64,000 nucleotides of DNA from Carya illinoinensis (Eukaryota; Streptophyta; Magnoliopsida; Fagales; Juglandaceae). The first letter of the stretch is position 1, and every line of letters starts with the position of its first letter. Below the pieces are notes generated by a model. The model did no database searches. It was given only the letters and a program-made list of their open reading frames with translations, and had not been told where the DNA came from. The stretch spans positions 620,001 to 684,000 of the forward strand of contig NC_056756.1 in the NCBI RefSeq assembly GCF_018687715.1, given 5' to 3'. The translations under genes and the position numbers were made by a program. Below are positions 45,001 through 57,500 of the stretch, one piece after another.

Positions 45001-48000
45001 CTAAACAATCAAATATCAACACTAAATGATCTACACAAGTTAAATAATGCAGAGGAACTATTTCGAAATGAAGAAATTGTTTCGAAGAAGAAGAAGAAAC
45101 AACCAACAATTTCATGCCGTGAATATTATTGTTTCAAATTACAAATAAGACAACATAACAAATTAATTTTATTATTATCTGGTCGTTTATTACAACAATT
45201 TGTTGTTGACATGTATATTAAAATTGAAACATCAAGATTAAATTATTTTCGTTCAAAACAACAAGAAATTAGATCAGATATATATCAAGGTATTGTTGAT
45301 AGTATTTCAATTGAAGAAACTAATGTCTCCAAAATTGGAAAACGAATTATCTTATCTTCATCTTTTATTGGAGGTCCAAGAGATATGCGCAAGAGATATA
45401 TGGAAGTAATGATATTAGTTCAATGTTTTGGAAAACCTGATATTTTCTTAACTATGACATGTAATCCAAGTTGGAAAGAAATTTTAGATGAATTGAAACC
45501 ACACAAAGAAGTTCAGAATCGTCCTAATTTAATTGCACGAATATTTAAAACAAAATTAGAAGATTTAAAAAATGAATTATTTAAACAATAAATTTTTGGT
45601 AAAGTTGCAGCATATGTTTACACAATTGAACATAAAAAAATGGGCTTACCACATGTTCATTTCTTAATAATACTACAAAAAGATTGGCGAATTTATGCAC
45701 CTGAATCTTTCGATGAAATTGTTTCAGCAGAAATACCTGATAAAATAAAAAATGTACACTTATATAAAACTGTTGTTAAACATATAATGCATGGTCCTTG
45801 CGGAATATTAAATCCAACTAATATATGTATGAAAAAAAAATGGAATTTGCAAAAATCAATATCCCAAAAAATTTACATCTAAAACAACTATTGGAATTGA
45901 TTGTTTTCCATTATACAAACGTTCTAATGACGAAACAATTGTGAAAGTTAGAGGGCAAAATTTAGATAATAGTTGGGTTGTACCATATAATCCATATCTT
46001 CTTTCAAAATTTAATTGTTATATAAATGTTGAAATTTGTTCTACAATCAAAGCTGTCAAATATTTGTATAAATATATTTACAAATGACATGATCGTATCG
46101 CTTTCAATTTAATTAACGACGAAAATAACCAACAAATTGATGAAATTGAACAATTTCAATCAGGTAGATGGATTACATCACCTGAAGCTACATGGAGAAT
46201 ATATGGTTTTGCACTTAACGAAATGTATCCATCAGTTTATAGTTTACATTTGCACCTTGAAAATCAACATTTAGTAACTTTTCGTGCACATGAAAACTTA
46301 AACAACATTTTAAATTCAGATTTGTCAACAAAATCAATGTTAACTGAATTCTTTTTAACAAATCAAATTGATCAAAATGCACGTAATTTATTGTACAAAG
46401 AATTTTCTGAAAAATTCGTTTGGAATCAACAATATAAAATTTGGACTCCAAGAAAAAAAAAGAAATGTTATAGGCCAAATTGTTAGTGCAAATCCAATTG
46501 AAGGTGAAAGATATTACTTGCGAATATTATTGAACCACATTAGAGGGGCAAAATCATTTGAAAATTTAAAAACAGTTAATGGTATTGTTGTGCCCACATT
46601 TCGTGAAGCAGCTAATTTACATGGTTTATTGAACAAAAATAGTAGTTTAGAAGAATGTTTAGAAGAAGCTTGTTTATACCAAATGTCAAATAGTTTAAGA
46701 CGTCTTTTTGCAACAATTTTAGTATATTGTAATCCTACAAATCCAAAAGAACTTTGGGAACGATTTGAAAAAGAAATGTCTGCAAATTTTTATTTAACAA
46801 ATACAACAGCAGAAAATATTAAAAAAATGGTATTACAAAACATCTCTTTTACGCTTGAATTAATGGGAAAGAATATAAATATGTATCATCTTGCTTCAAT
46901 TAATATATTCTCTGACGATGAAGAATTTAGATATCAAGAAATTGATGATGAATTAACTCTTACAATTCCACAAGAAGATCTGCTTGCATCAAATCATTTA
47001 ACTTCTGAACAAAAACATGCATATGAATTAATTCTTGAGACTTTACTTCTCAATAAACCTCCTGAATTTTTTATTGATGGTCCTGCTAGCACTGGAAAAA
47101 CATTTCTATACAAAACACTTATTACTGAAATTAGATCAAAACATATGATAGCACTTGCAACTGCATCATCTGGTATTGCTTCATCAATTTTACCTAGAGG
47201 CCGAACTGCACATTCACACTTTTAAATTCTATTGAATATAGAAAAAAATAGTACATGCAATGTTAGCAAACAATGAACTCTTGCTGAATTATTGCGTCTT
47301 GCAAAATTAATTATATGAGACGAAGCACCTATGTCTGAAAAACATTCCATAGAGGCAGTGGACAAGATGTTACAAGATATAAATGATACAAACCTTTCTT
47401 TCAGTGGAAAAGTTATTGTTTTTTGCGGAGATTTTCGTCAAGTATTACCTGTAATTCGAAAAAGCACAAAAGAAGAACAAATTGATGCAAGCTTAGCTCG
47501 TTCTCCTTTATGGTCTTCTTTAATCAAGATTAAATTAACAGAAAATATGAGATCTAGATTGGATCCTGATTTTTGTTGTTATTTAATTGAAGTTGGTAAT
47601 TGTAATGAACCAATTATTGTTAACGATATGATCAAAATTTCAGTAGAAATGCTTATTCAATATAACAATGATGCCGAATCTTTAAATTGTTTATTAGAAG
47701 CTATTTTTGAAGACATATCAAATTATTTAAACAATTTAATTGGAATGACAAATATAGCTATATTAACACCAAAAAATCACTCAGTTGATGAAATAAATGC
47801 CATAATCATTGAAAAATTCCCTGGTGATATGGTGCGATATTATAATTTCGATGAAACAATTGATACATCTGAACAAGGTGTAATGAAAGATTTTTTAAAC
47901 ACTTTAACACCAAATGGATTGCCACCACATGAATTATTGCTAAAAAAAAATTGTCCCATCATGTTACCTAGAAATATAAATCCTTCAGAAGGTTTATGCA

Positions 48001-48401
48001 ATGATAAACGATTAATTTGTTGTAATTTTAATCGTAATGTTATTGATGCAAAAATTTCAGTTGGTCATCACAAAGGGAAAATAGTTTTTATACCCAGAAT
48101 TCAATTCTTACCATTTATAAATGAAAATAATGGTTTTCCATTTAAACGAACACAATTTCCTATCAAATTAAGTTTTACAATGACAATAAATAAATCACAA
48201 GGACAAACATTAAATTCTGTCGAAATATATTTACCTGAACTAGTAGTTTCTCATGGACAATTATATGTAGCATTATCAAGAGCGAAAACTGCCAATTTAG
48301 TAAAAATTCTTATAAGACCAACTACAATTGATAACTATGAAAAAAATTGTACAAAAAATATTGTGTATAAAGATTTTTTAAAAATAACAAACTCATTATA
48401 A
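42080..48401 (+). pseudogene. Helitron Rep-helicase (RepHel), decayed and interrupted by an LTR
   Basis: Homology starts with the N-terminal CKYCG...FCCADGTISL zinc-like segment at about 42100. It is split by the LTR at 42213-44360 and resumes in frame. The Rep domain has the HUH motif GLPHVHF at 45643-45663 and the paired-tyrosine motif KYLYKYIYK near 46060-46084. The helicase has Walker A GPASTGKT near 47079-47102, a DEAP Walker B near 47319, and the PIF1-like C-terminus with MTINKSQGQT near 48180. Stops are at 45589 (TAA), 46085 (TGA), 47223 (TAA), 47274 (TGA) and 47316 (TGA). Frameshifts lie at A-runs near 45832-45841 and 46452-46462. Such proteins nick and unwind DNA for rolling-circle transposition. 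This copy cannot make a full product. A host PIF1 helicase is excluded by the Rep domain. Confidence 0.9.
42213..44360 (-). mobile_element. Solo LTR, 2148 bp, inside the RepHel frame, with TSD TGAAC
   Basis: tgaac at 42208-42212 and 44361-44365 flanks TGTGACGCCCCC...GGGTCATCACA. Removing one copy plus the element rejoins the Rep-helicase frame (PNE|LYQLF). Minus orientation is preferred from the TGTGATGACCC start. Inside are several diverged copies of a cgccaaaagtccatttggcc word at 42660-42810, a 50-bp duplication at about 42924 and 43012, a G19 tract at 43999-44017 and an AAAG-rich purine tract. It shares its first 15 plus-strand bases with the solo LTR at 34379. Confidence 0.88.
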
Positions 48402-48564
48402 TCCTATATAAATAGTCATATTTAATATTTCTTTTAGTTTGCTCAGTTGATGTTTTTCAAATATTGTTATCATTTATACATTCTATTGTTTTTCTAATTA
48501 TATTATACAGTTTATAATATATATAATAATACTTCTCTATATTCTAATTTGTAAGCACAGCAAA

Positions 48565-50691
48565 TATGCGAACTGTTTATGTATCAATCAATGACATTAC
48601 TCCAGCTACCAAAAATTGGAAAGTAAAAATGCTCGTTGCAGAAAAATCTCCAAAAATGATTGCACGAAACTCAATAACAAGATATCAGAACCTCACATTG
48701 ATAGATCCTCAGGTATGAATCATTTTGTATTTATTATATTTTATACATTTTAATCTACAAACATATTTTCTTATTGTATTTATTATATTATATTTACTAT
48801 TAATATATAAATATTTATTTCTTTAAATTCAATTGATTAATTCTTTAATTTCTTTTTTATAGGAAAATCGTTTACAAGCAGTAATATTTAGTAAAGATAT
48901 CGATCTGCGCGATGATACATTGCAGGTTTTTCAATCTTATTAGATAGGCAATGCATATGTGAAAACAATAGATCCAAGACACCAAATCGAATCACATGAA
49001 TATCAATGGATCATCAATTCGAAGACAATTATTGAAAATGTTGAAGATGACGAACCAGTGCTAAAGGCTCCGAAGTACAATATCATCCCTTTTAATGAGC
49101 TTGACGCTTATAAGGATACTGATTCTGAAATAGGTAATGATTATATAAATAATTATTATATATATTTATATACTTTCGTTTCATTACGAACTAACGAAAA
49201 ATATTTTGTTGAAATAGAGATTCTAGCTATTGCAATCCAAATGATGCCACCCAGAGAAGTCAACACTGTTAATGGAAAGATAACAGTTCAAGATATACAA
49301 CTAATTGATGAGAGGTTTAAGCATATCTCTAATTACATTTATAGTATTTTTTATTTAACATATTATAATATTATTATTATTACAAACTTAATTCTATTTC
49401 TAATTTGTATAGCCTTAAGCCTTTAAGTTTAACAATGTGGGCTCGATTGGTTGATGATGAATGCCAACAAATTTCAAACATCATTGCAACAAAACCAATA
49501 ATTCTCAAAATGCGAATTAAAGTTGGTTCTTATAATGGTATTTTTCATTCAAAATAATACTTTTGTTGATTATTTATCATGTATTTATATATTTGTTAAC
49601 ACATATTTATAATACAGGTCTATCTTTATCATCATAACAGACGAGCATGTTTACCATCGATCCTCTTTTACCAGCTGCGGTTTCGTTACGTACATGGTAA
49701 ATTATCTTTTTAAAATAATTATTTCAATAATTAATTTTATAAAATCTAAATTATTTATTGTTTCATTCATTATGAAATAATATTGTATAATTTTAACATA
49801 TATTATCGTTTTTTTATTACGAACATCGTTTTAATTATAAATGTAACTTTTTTTATTACATACATTGCTTTAATTATTAATATAATTTTTTAAGGCAACC
49901 CAAAATGATGCATTACTACAAGAAATCATTGCCAAGGGTTTCAATACATCAACAGGATCGAGTTCAAGCAATGCCATGCAAACAATGACAAAATTTTCTG
50001 AAATTGCTGAAATTATAGATTCTGCAGAGACAATGATGGTATAATTTTCTTTTTTAAAACTAAATTATTTCATTCTATTTAAATTCATTTTATTGCTACA
50101 TTCATAACTACAAATTTATTTTTTCATTTTTAATGCAGAAATCGATATTTACAGTTAAAGCAAAATTTTTACTGCTCGACTTGCATCAACCGTTCTACTA
50201 TTTGTCTTGTGTCAACTGCAATAAAGCAACTGGATATGATTATAATGAAAAATTCTTGTGTAACAATTGTAAAAATATGAGCATTGGATAACCGTGGTAA
50301 AAATTTTACTTCAATAGTTTAAATTATCATTTTTTACATAATAAATATAAAATAATAATTATAAAAATTATGCAATAATAATATTCTCATTAATTATAGT
50401 TCTCGAGCATATTTGGAAATAGAAGATGACACAGGATGTATAGCAGTTGTTGCCTTTGGATTGGTGGCAGAAGAAGTTCTGAATTCGACAGCAGTTGATC
50501 TATTAGAGCACACAAGCGAGGTAAAAATTCTCTTTATAAATTTATTAAAAAAAATCTATTACATTATGTTCTATATTTTTTCATTATTATAGGAATATTT
50601 ACCATATCTAGCAAATATTGCAACTGCACTTTTAGAAAAAGAATGGATTATACACTTGTGCGCAGAGATGAATCGATATGGACAATTATGA
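48565..50691 (+). pseudogene. RPA1-like single-strand DNA-binding gene of the Helitron, decayed
   Basis: The reading is split by introns with clear signals (exon 48565-48712, donor CAG|GTATGA; next exon from 48863). It resembles the large subunit of replication protein A: an N-terminal OB-like domain (from MRTVYVSINDITP), a middle OB segment near 49220-49310, an LTMWARLVDDE segment near 49430, and a zinc-ribbon OB domain with CVNC...CNNC near 50210-50270. Plant Helitrons commonly carry such genes beside RepHel. In-frame stops (TAG near 48941, others near 49640 and 50288) suggest decay. Host RPA1 is an alternative source, but the position 160 bp after RepHel supports Helitron ownership. Confidence 0.75.
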
Positions 50692-51812
50692 CAGAACAAT
50701 CTCAATGTTCTCTCTGTTGAATCTATAAATTAAGTTGCATTATAGATACTCTAAATCCTTTTTTGTTAAATGAGACACTATCTTGTATAATTATATGTAT
50801 AATTATATATATAACTATCTTGTTAAATGAGACACTATATGTATAATTATATACTTAAATGAGACATTATCTTGTATATAAACTTTAAGTTTGTTTCTTT
50901 ACTTTCGAACTTCTTTACTGTCTAATATGTCGCGTTTATTTTTTTCTCATTTTGAAATTTATTTTAACTTTTCAAATGATGATTTATTGGGTTATCTTTT
51001 GCTTTGTTTAAATTTTTTTTGGAAAGATTATTCATTGTGTTCACCTGGGTTCAAAACTTGTGAAAATGACCCTTAATTAGAAACTAATTGCTAAATGTTT
51101 ATCATACTAAAATTGAGGATTTACCTGAATTCATAAGGCATTTAAATAGGGTATATCAGTAAGAGGCAGATAAATATGATTGAAAGACAGTTGCATAATA
51201 GACAAGTAGAGTTATAATAAAGCATAAGGTTTTAAATTAGTGTTGTTAGGCACTACAATTTGAATAATGGGAAATAACTAATTTATCATTGAAAGCCATA
51301 TGTAAAAGGTAGTTTCCGTTTAATTGTTCTCAAATTGTAAAATTACTTTGTCACACTTCGAAAGTAATTTTCTTATTCATTTCCGAGACCAACATAGGTG
51401 TTAAAAATTATATTGACTGACTATGTGAGCCTCTAAATGATTATAAAACTAAACGTCGATCTGTTTGAATTGAGTAAATATTAATTTGTTTGAATTATGA
51501 CCCATTGCATCACAAATATATTTCCAGTGTTGACTTTTTTATACAAACATATATGTATAAAAATTTATATACCAATATTGTAGTAATACTTGTTATATTC
51601 TACAAAACAATATGGCAGATTATCGAACCAGAATATTTTAAACTTCTATTGCATACATCCACAACATTTAACATTTATAATCTTCTCGTTCAACAAAAAT
51701 TCTTAGATTTCTTTTTATTAATATTTATTTTACAACATAGTGTGAAAGGTTATACAATTTTTTATTTTCGTCATTTTCTTTGATTAACAACCAAATTTAT
51801 GTCCGTCACTAG

Positions 51813-51843
51813 GCAAACGTCCGAAGGACGTTGCGTTTCCTAA
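51813..51843 (+). mobile_element. Helitron 3' terminus (hairpin plus CTAA)
   Basis: A 7-bp stem (aacgtcc/ggacgtt) with a GAA loop is followed eight bases later by CTAA and then T, the layout of Helitron 3' ends (hairpin, CTRR, target T). The flanking DNA is a (TA)n tract, a favoured Helitron target. Confidence 0.65.
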
Positions 51844-51865
51844 TATATATATATATATATATATA

Positions 51866-52446
51866 TGAGAAGGGCAAGGGGATTTTTTCCGAGCTTGAGA
51901 CTCAGGAGCGTAGGCTCAAATTCGAGACAACTAGTAACCCATCGGCCCACAAAACGCCCCCAAACCCAAAAGGAAGGGGAACAAGGGATACACTGATCTA
52001 GCTCTTCCCTATGCCACTTAGCTCCAACGAGTTTAAACGTGCGATTAGACGATACATCTAACGAGGAAACTCTTAATCCCCTGACAGCAAGTAACGAGGA
52101 AGGTGAGATTCAATGTATCACACTTGCCACCAAGCAAATGAGATAGAAGACCATATCGTATTTATGACATCTAACTGAGGGTACTGTGGAAGCAACAAGT
52201 AGTTCTGATACAGAGAATGTGTATTTGACTCCACAAATTAGGTATATAAGCCGATCCCTAAATACTATAAACTCTTTCTGAACTTTCTACTTACTTATAC
52301 TCTGCTTTAAGACGATATTGATTTTGACATCGAAGAATCTCCAACCACCACTATGTCCCCATCTCACTATGTTTTTTTTTGTGCCTGCAGGCTCAACACT
52401 GAAGACCCGACTGAGAGTTTGGTCTAAAGGCGTGCAAAACACAACG
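51866..52446 (+). mobile_element. LTR-like fragment, about 580 bp
   Basis: The sequence starts TGAGAAGGGC and ends near gcgtgcaaaacacaacg. An internal ccctaaatactataaactc..atatt..atcgaagaatctcc stretch resembles plant LTR R-U5 regions. The end reads CG, not CA, and no target duplication was found, so the element is old or only partial. Confidence 0.45.
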
Positions 52447-53192
52447 TTAACAAGAAAAATAATTATATTTATCATTTACACAGACCATACATTACACTTA
52501 TTTTATTTTATTTTCATTTTTGTTATAACAAATATGTGGTATATGGATGATAAGTAAAACAATTTAATTATTTTAATAAAAAAATATTAAAATATATAAA
52601 ATGTAAAGTGTATAATGATAAGTAATATCTCTCATATGAGAAACACTACTCCCATATAAATTTTCTATCAGTGCTTTTATTTTTATTTAATGGTTAAGAA
52701 AATATTTAACAATAATTTTATAAATTTTATTATTATTTTTAAATGATTAAAAATGAAAAAAATGATTTACACTTTATGATACCGAATTTTTGGTGGGAGT
52801 AGCAGTGATATATATATATATATGTATGTATATATGTATTATGTATTACGTAGGTATGTGTTGTGATTCAATCCTTCCAGGGCCTTCAAAATCTTCTAGC
52901 GCCAACCTAATATGTTTTCGAAAATTCTAATAACTTATCGAACTCTTTTTCATTATTTACAGCTATAACATATGTCATTAAAAATACCAAAAAACAGCTA
53001 TTATTGTGGTTTTGACCCTTTGGGAAGGGAGCATTGTAAAGTAAAGGACAGTCCTTTCATGTTATAATATCATCGTCTAAACTCAAATTTCAATCAGTAT
53101 CGTTATTATTGTTCTTCAAGGATTTTAGTTCGCGATCAGCTTACAGAAGCAATCCACAAAAGCTATTCAGATTTTGTGAATACTATTCCATT
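52447..53192. other. Intergenic AT-rich DNA
   Basis: Nothing coding was recognised. A (TA)n tract lies at about 52810-52825. The right edge holds the left target copy of the neighbouring MITE (ctattccatt, 53183-53192). Confidence 0.5.
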
Positions 53193-53380
53193 GAGAAATA
53201 TTTTTTGCAGTCGGCGTGCAGTCGACTGTAAAAAAAAAATTAATACGAGACCTACATGAAAAAAAAAAATTATTTTTATAATTTTTTATAATTCATGTAG
53301 GTTCTCTTGAATATTTTTTTATTCATTCCATACAGCCGACTGCACGCCGACTGCATCTGGTGACTGTATGTAGCAAAGCC
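53193..53380. mobile_element. 188-bp MITE with 10-bp TSD and strong foldback
   Basis: ctattccatt at 53183-53192 and 53381-53390 flanks the element. Inside, 53206-53230 and 53331-53355 are complementary at 24 of 25 bases (tgcagtcggcgtgcagtcg core), and cctacatgaa/ttcatgtagg forms a second inner inverted repeat. The 9-10-bp target size points to a Mutator-like family. It lies upstream of the kinase gene. Confidence 0.8.
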
Positions 53381-54591
53381 CTATTCCATTTACCTTTACA
53401 GCCCTGACCTCTCCTTCATGATTTTTTAATTTTTTAATTTTAAATTAATAATAATCTAATTATACAAAATTACTTAAATTTAAAATAGAATAAAATAAAA
53501 TAACATTAGATATCATAAAATCCACACCATGAAATGGACTGTTCCGTCACGGAAATCATAAAGACTGGATTTTTCGGAGGGCAACCCCACACGTTGCAAC
53601 GTGGCACCACGTCCGATCTCCTCCCATGCCTTTCAGTTTCTGTGCAAGTACCACATCGATCCTAGCCTGTGTTACTGTGTAGTGTGTACCTCTCTCTCTC
53701 TCTCCGTTTCCAGAAACGGAGAGTATTTAAACTACGGCCAAACTCATTTCGACTTAACACCGAAGCTTTCTTCCAACATCAAGTATCTTTTGGCTATACG
53801 TATTTTTAGGGACACCCAGATCCAAATCTCTCCCTCTCCCTCTCTCTCCCCTCCATGCTTATTTCCTGTGCCAACTCACGTTCCGAGTCCAAACATTCTC
53901 GTAATATCTGTTCTCCAATTAATATATCGCATCTGGTTGTGCTAATTCAGGGTTTTGTTTTGGAAATGCTGGTTGCATCGTTCTCATTTCGGTTCCCCTT
54001 TCCGGGGGGCTATTTGTGAGTTATTGGGATCTGGGTTCTTGTAGATTTTCGAAATAGGCGTTTAGGGATTCTTAATTTACGTTTGAGCTGTTTGCTTTTT
54101 CGTATATTTCCCTTAATTGGGTTGCATGTGATTGAGTTTTCTTATTTGGTGAGCTGAGGTTGTTGTACATTTCACATTAGGCCTTTGGGCTCGAATTATC
54201 GCATTGTTGTTCGTTATTTATTGTGCTTCTCGTTGCTTTTTTTTTTTCTTTTTTTTCTTTTCTGATTGGGGATCTGGGTTCTCTCTCCTTTACCTTGGTT
54301 TTGGAAAAGATGAGCTGCATACCTATTGGCAATTGATATCCTAGGGACCAAGAGTTACTTTGAAAGTCTGGTTAGGAGAGCACCATATCGATAGAAGAAT
54401 TCTCAGTGCAGATATCACACATACAAGGAGCATTCTGTCAATGCAGAGGGAAAGTTAGTCGGATTTTGGGCTCGATGCCGCTAGAACTGAATCAGGAAAA
54501 ACTGCATTTTGCATCAGGAATTCAAATTACTGAATGAAAGGACTTGGATAGGTTATTTGTGTTTAGGAACAGGGGATTGTGAAGTTGAATT
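53381..54591 (+). promoter_or_regulatory. Promoter and 5' leader of the CDK-like kinase gene
   Basis: The region is A/T-rich up to 53540. A C/T-rich leader follows with CT microsatellites near 53690-53706 and 53825-53850. T-rich stretches near 54235-54260 suggest a leader intron before the ATG at 54592. The exact exon ends were not set. Confidence 0.4.
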
Positions 54592-57500
54592 ATGGGCATC
54601 ATTTGCTCCAAAGGATTTTTCCCACACGAATACGTACCTGAGAGTCGTTTGAGAAATAAAGCATTGAAAGCAAACAAATCTGCTAAGAGGTTAGGTGCTT
54701 CCCTGAGGAGAGAAGAACATGTGGTGGAGGGTGATAGTATTGGAAATGATGCCACTGTACGGTTGATAACCAATCCACCAGCAGAACTTGCAGGCTCGAC
54801 GCCCATTTTGTGGGATGAGGGGGAGAAGAAGGTGCTGGTTAATGAGAAACCCGGGAAACAACAGCTTCAAAGACGGTTGACAATGGAAGTTGGGTTTAGC
54901 GGAGGACGGGTACATCCTAAGATGTCTAGAATAGGTAGTTTCCCCCGTGGGGAGAGAGGAGCACAAGTTATTGCTGGATGGCCTTCTTGGCTAAGTGCAG
55001 TGGCAGGAGAAGCAATCAATGGGTGGGTGCCCCGAAAGGCCGACTCGTTTGAGAGGTTGGACAAGGTCAGTTGGCTATATCTACATCCATACTTTTGATC
55101 GCTCATTCATTGTATTGATTCTAATGTTGTCTCCTATCCTAATGAAATTAGAATGTACGAAACCCATGTAACTTGTTAAGTGTGATTATTACCAATCAAT
55201 TCGGGCACTTGTATTTTGATGGTTCTAATCTCCTACTACATTACAGACTATATGATGATAGAGCTCTATAATTCACTGTCATAGAGCTCTATGACAGAGA
55301 AAATCAATTTTCTTTATTTCTGAGCTTCAGGTAAGTGTATTTACTCAGAACGGCAATCAAGAAGAAATTTCTAATTTCTTGCTCTTCATGTACCTATCAT
55401 TATCGCTTTTGTTTGTTTTTACTGATCACTAATTGATTTTTCTACCATTGTAATGCATCACATTTGTCAAACTGAAGGATTAACTCTTCTGCCTAGAAAT
55501 GAAAGGACAAACTTTTCCTATCCATCGGTTTTTCTTTTTCTTCTTGGTTTAACCGAGACTTCAGATTTAATATGGTGGAGATTTGTCTTAAATTGGTGAT
55601 GAGAATACAGGCGATGATTTGTTGAACAAAATGTGCCTTTAGGTTACTCATGGAAAACAAATATTTTAGTGGACTGACAATGAAGTCAAGTCTCAGAAAA
55701 AGTTGTCAGATGTAAATGAATCATTAGTATTCCACTTAGATACATGTAATTTCTTTTTAAAATTTATATCGACCCTTGAGTACTTTCACACATTTGATTG
55801 GGTAAAAAGAAAAAAGAATTATGTGTGAATCTTCTCACCTGATATTCTGGGCAAATGTCCCATGCTTATCTATTATCATTTTTTTTTTCTTTATATTAGT
55901 CTAATTGTCTTATCTGTATTTCAGATTGGACAAGGAACTTACAGTAGTGTGTACAAAGCTCGTGATCTTGAAACAAACAAAATAGTTGCACTGAAAAAGG
56001 TGCGGTTTGCTAACATGGATCCAGAAAGTGTTCGTTTTATGGCAAGAGAAATTATCATTCTGCGTAGACTTGATCACCCAAATGTCATGAAGCTTGAAGG
56101 CCTGATTACCTCAAGGGTGTCTGGTAGCTTATACCTTGTATTTGAATATATGGAGCATGATCTTGCTGGACTCATGGCAACAACTGGGATCAAATTCACT
56201 GAAGCACAGGTACCTTCTTTTATTTTGCTAATTAAACAGCAGTTGGTAGAAAAGCTTGATGATAAGAACGTAAAATTTGTCACTTACAAATCCAAGAAAA
56301 AAGGAATGTAAAATTTGCCACAAATTTGAAGTTTAAATTCGGCTTCCATCAGAATATATGGCAAATATGTTCTAATACGGAACATGTTATTGAGTATTAG
56401 TCAGGTTATAATTTGCATAGTTCAGCACCCATGATATAAAATTTACTCCGTGAGATTTTAATTTGCACGGTTCAGCACCCACAATATAATTTTTACTCCC
56501 CTTCTTGCCCAGAATTCAACCTCCTCAATGGCCAAGGTTGCCCCTGGATGCACCATGAACTTGGCATTTAATATCAATAAATGGTTTAGTGACTTAATCT
56601 GCTTTGCGTTTGGACGGTTTCCAGGATCCCTTGTCATAAAAAAAAGAAAAGAAAAGAAAGCTTTAGTCTGCTGGGCTGTCTCATAGAATTTTCATGTATT
56701 AAGTATTCAATTATGTGCCTAAAGCTATACAATTTTGATTATGCTCAAGAAATTTCTGTTCTTAAATACTTGATAGATTCTACTTATAAAATAAAAAATG
56801 CTTGATGGATTTGTTCGGTTACAAAAGAAAATTCCATGCCATCCATGCGTCCCCAAGCAACAAGCAAGGCGGCTGTATAATCTCCTAAATTCCTGAAAGG
56901 ACTCCTTCTCTTTGGAGTTGAAGTTGAAGAATGATAAAACGGAGGGCTCCTAGGATATTCGAGTTTCAACTCTTGTATTTTTTATATTTATAAAAAAAGT
57001 ATTGTTGAGAAGGGAATACAACTTTCTTTAGCTGATTGTGGATTGAGGTTGAGTCCGATCATTTGACACTGACCAGGCAACATTTACATCTGTAGGCTAT
57101 CTAGATTCTGCTTTAGTTGGCTCTGATATGAGCTAGGTTCCCCTTTGAAAACAGTCTCTGCAGAAGGGAAGAACAAAATGGTGTTGAAATTTATGTGCTC
57201 GATCTAGATCTACTTGGCATATGGAAATAAGTACAATACTTTTTCCTAATCTGGTAAAGAAGTGTTTCTTGAAAGTTCTTTAAGCCATCACAGATGTGAT
57301 CCAGTTTCACTTTTGCTGCTACTATATTGCACAAGCTCTATAAACTATTTCCAGAATCTCGTTCTATTCTTTAACTTGTCTTCTATCTGGAGCAGCCTAC
57401 TTTGTAAATATGAAATGCTAAATGCCATCTAGGGAAGTCACAAGAGGAAAACTGAAAACAGAGTTATATATTACATAGTGAAGGGGAAAAGAGTATATAG

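Larger units (their letters stand above)
32639..51843 (+). mobile_element. Putative autonomous-type Helitron, about 19.2 kb with nested insertions
   Basis: The coding content (decayed Rep-helicase at 42080-48401, RPA-like gene at 48565-50691) is diagnostic of plant Helitrons. The right end is well supported: a hairpin (aacgtcc-gaa-ggacgtt, 51816-51832) precedes a CTAA terminus at 51840-51843 that is followed by T. The left end is proposed at 32639 (A|TCTATAAGTATATATAAAG), which fits the 5'-TC rule and insertion between A and T, but is less certain. Two solo LTRs (about 5 kb) were inserted later. The original element would be about 14 kb. The copy cannot be autonomous, because Rep-helicase has several stops and frameshifts. 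Confidence 0.6.

Noticed and set aside
42080..48401. Host PIF1-type helicase gene
   Set aside because: The upstream HUH and double-tyrosine Rep motifs and the Helitron end show it is a transposon protein.
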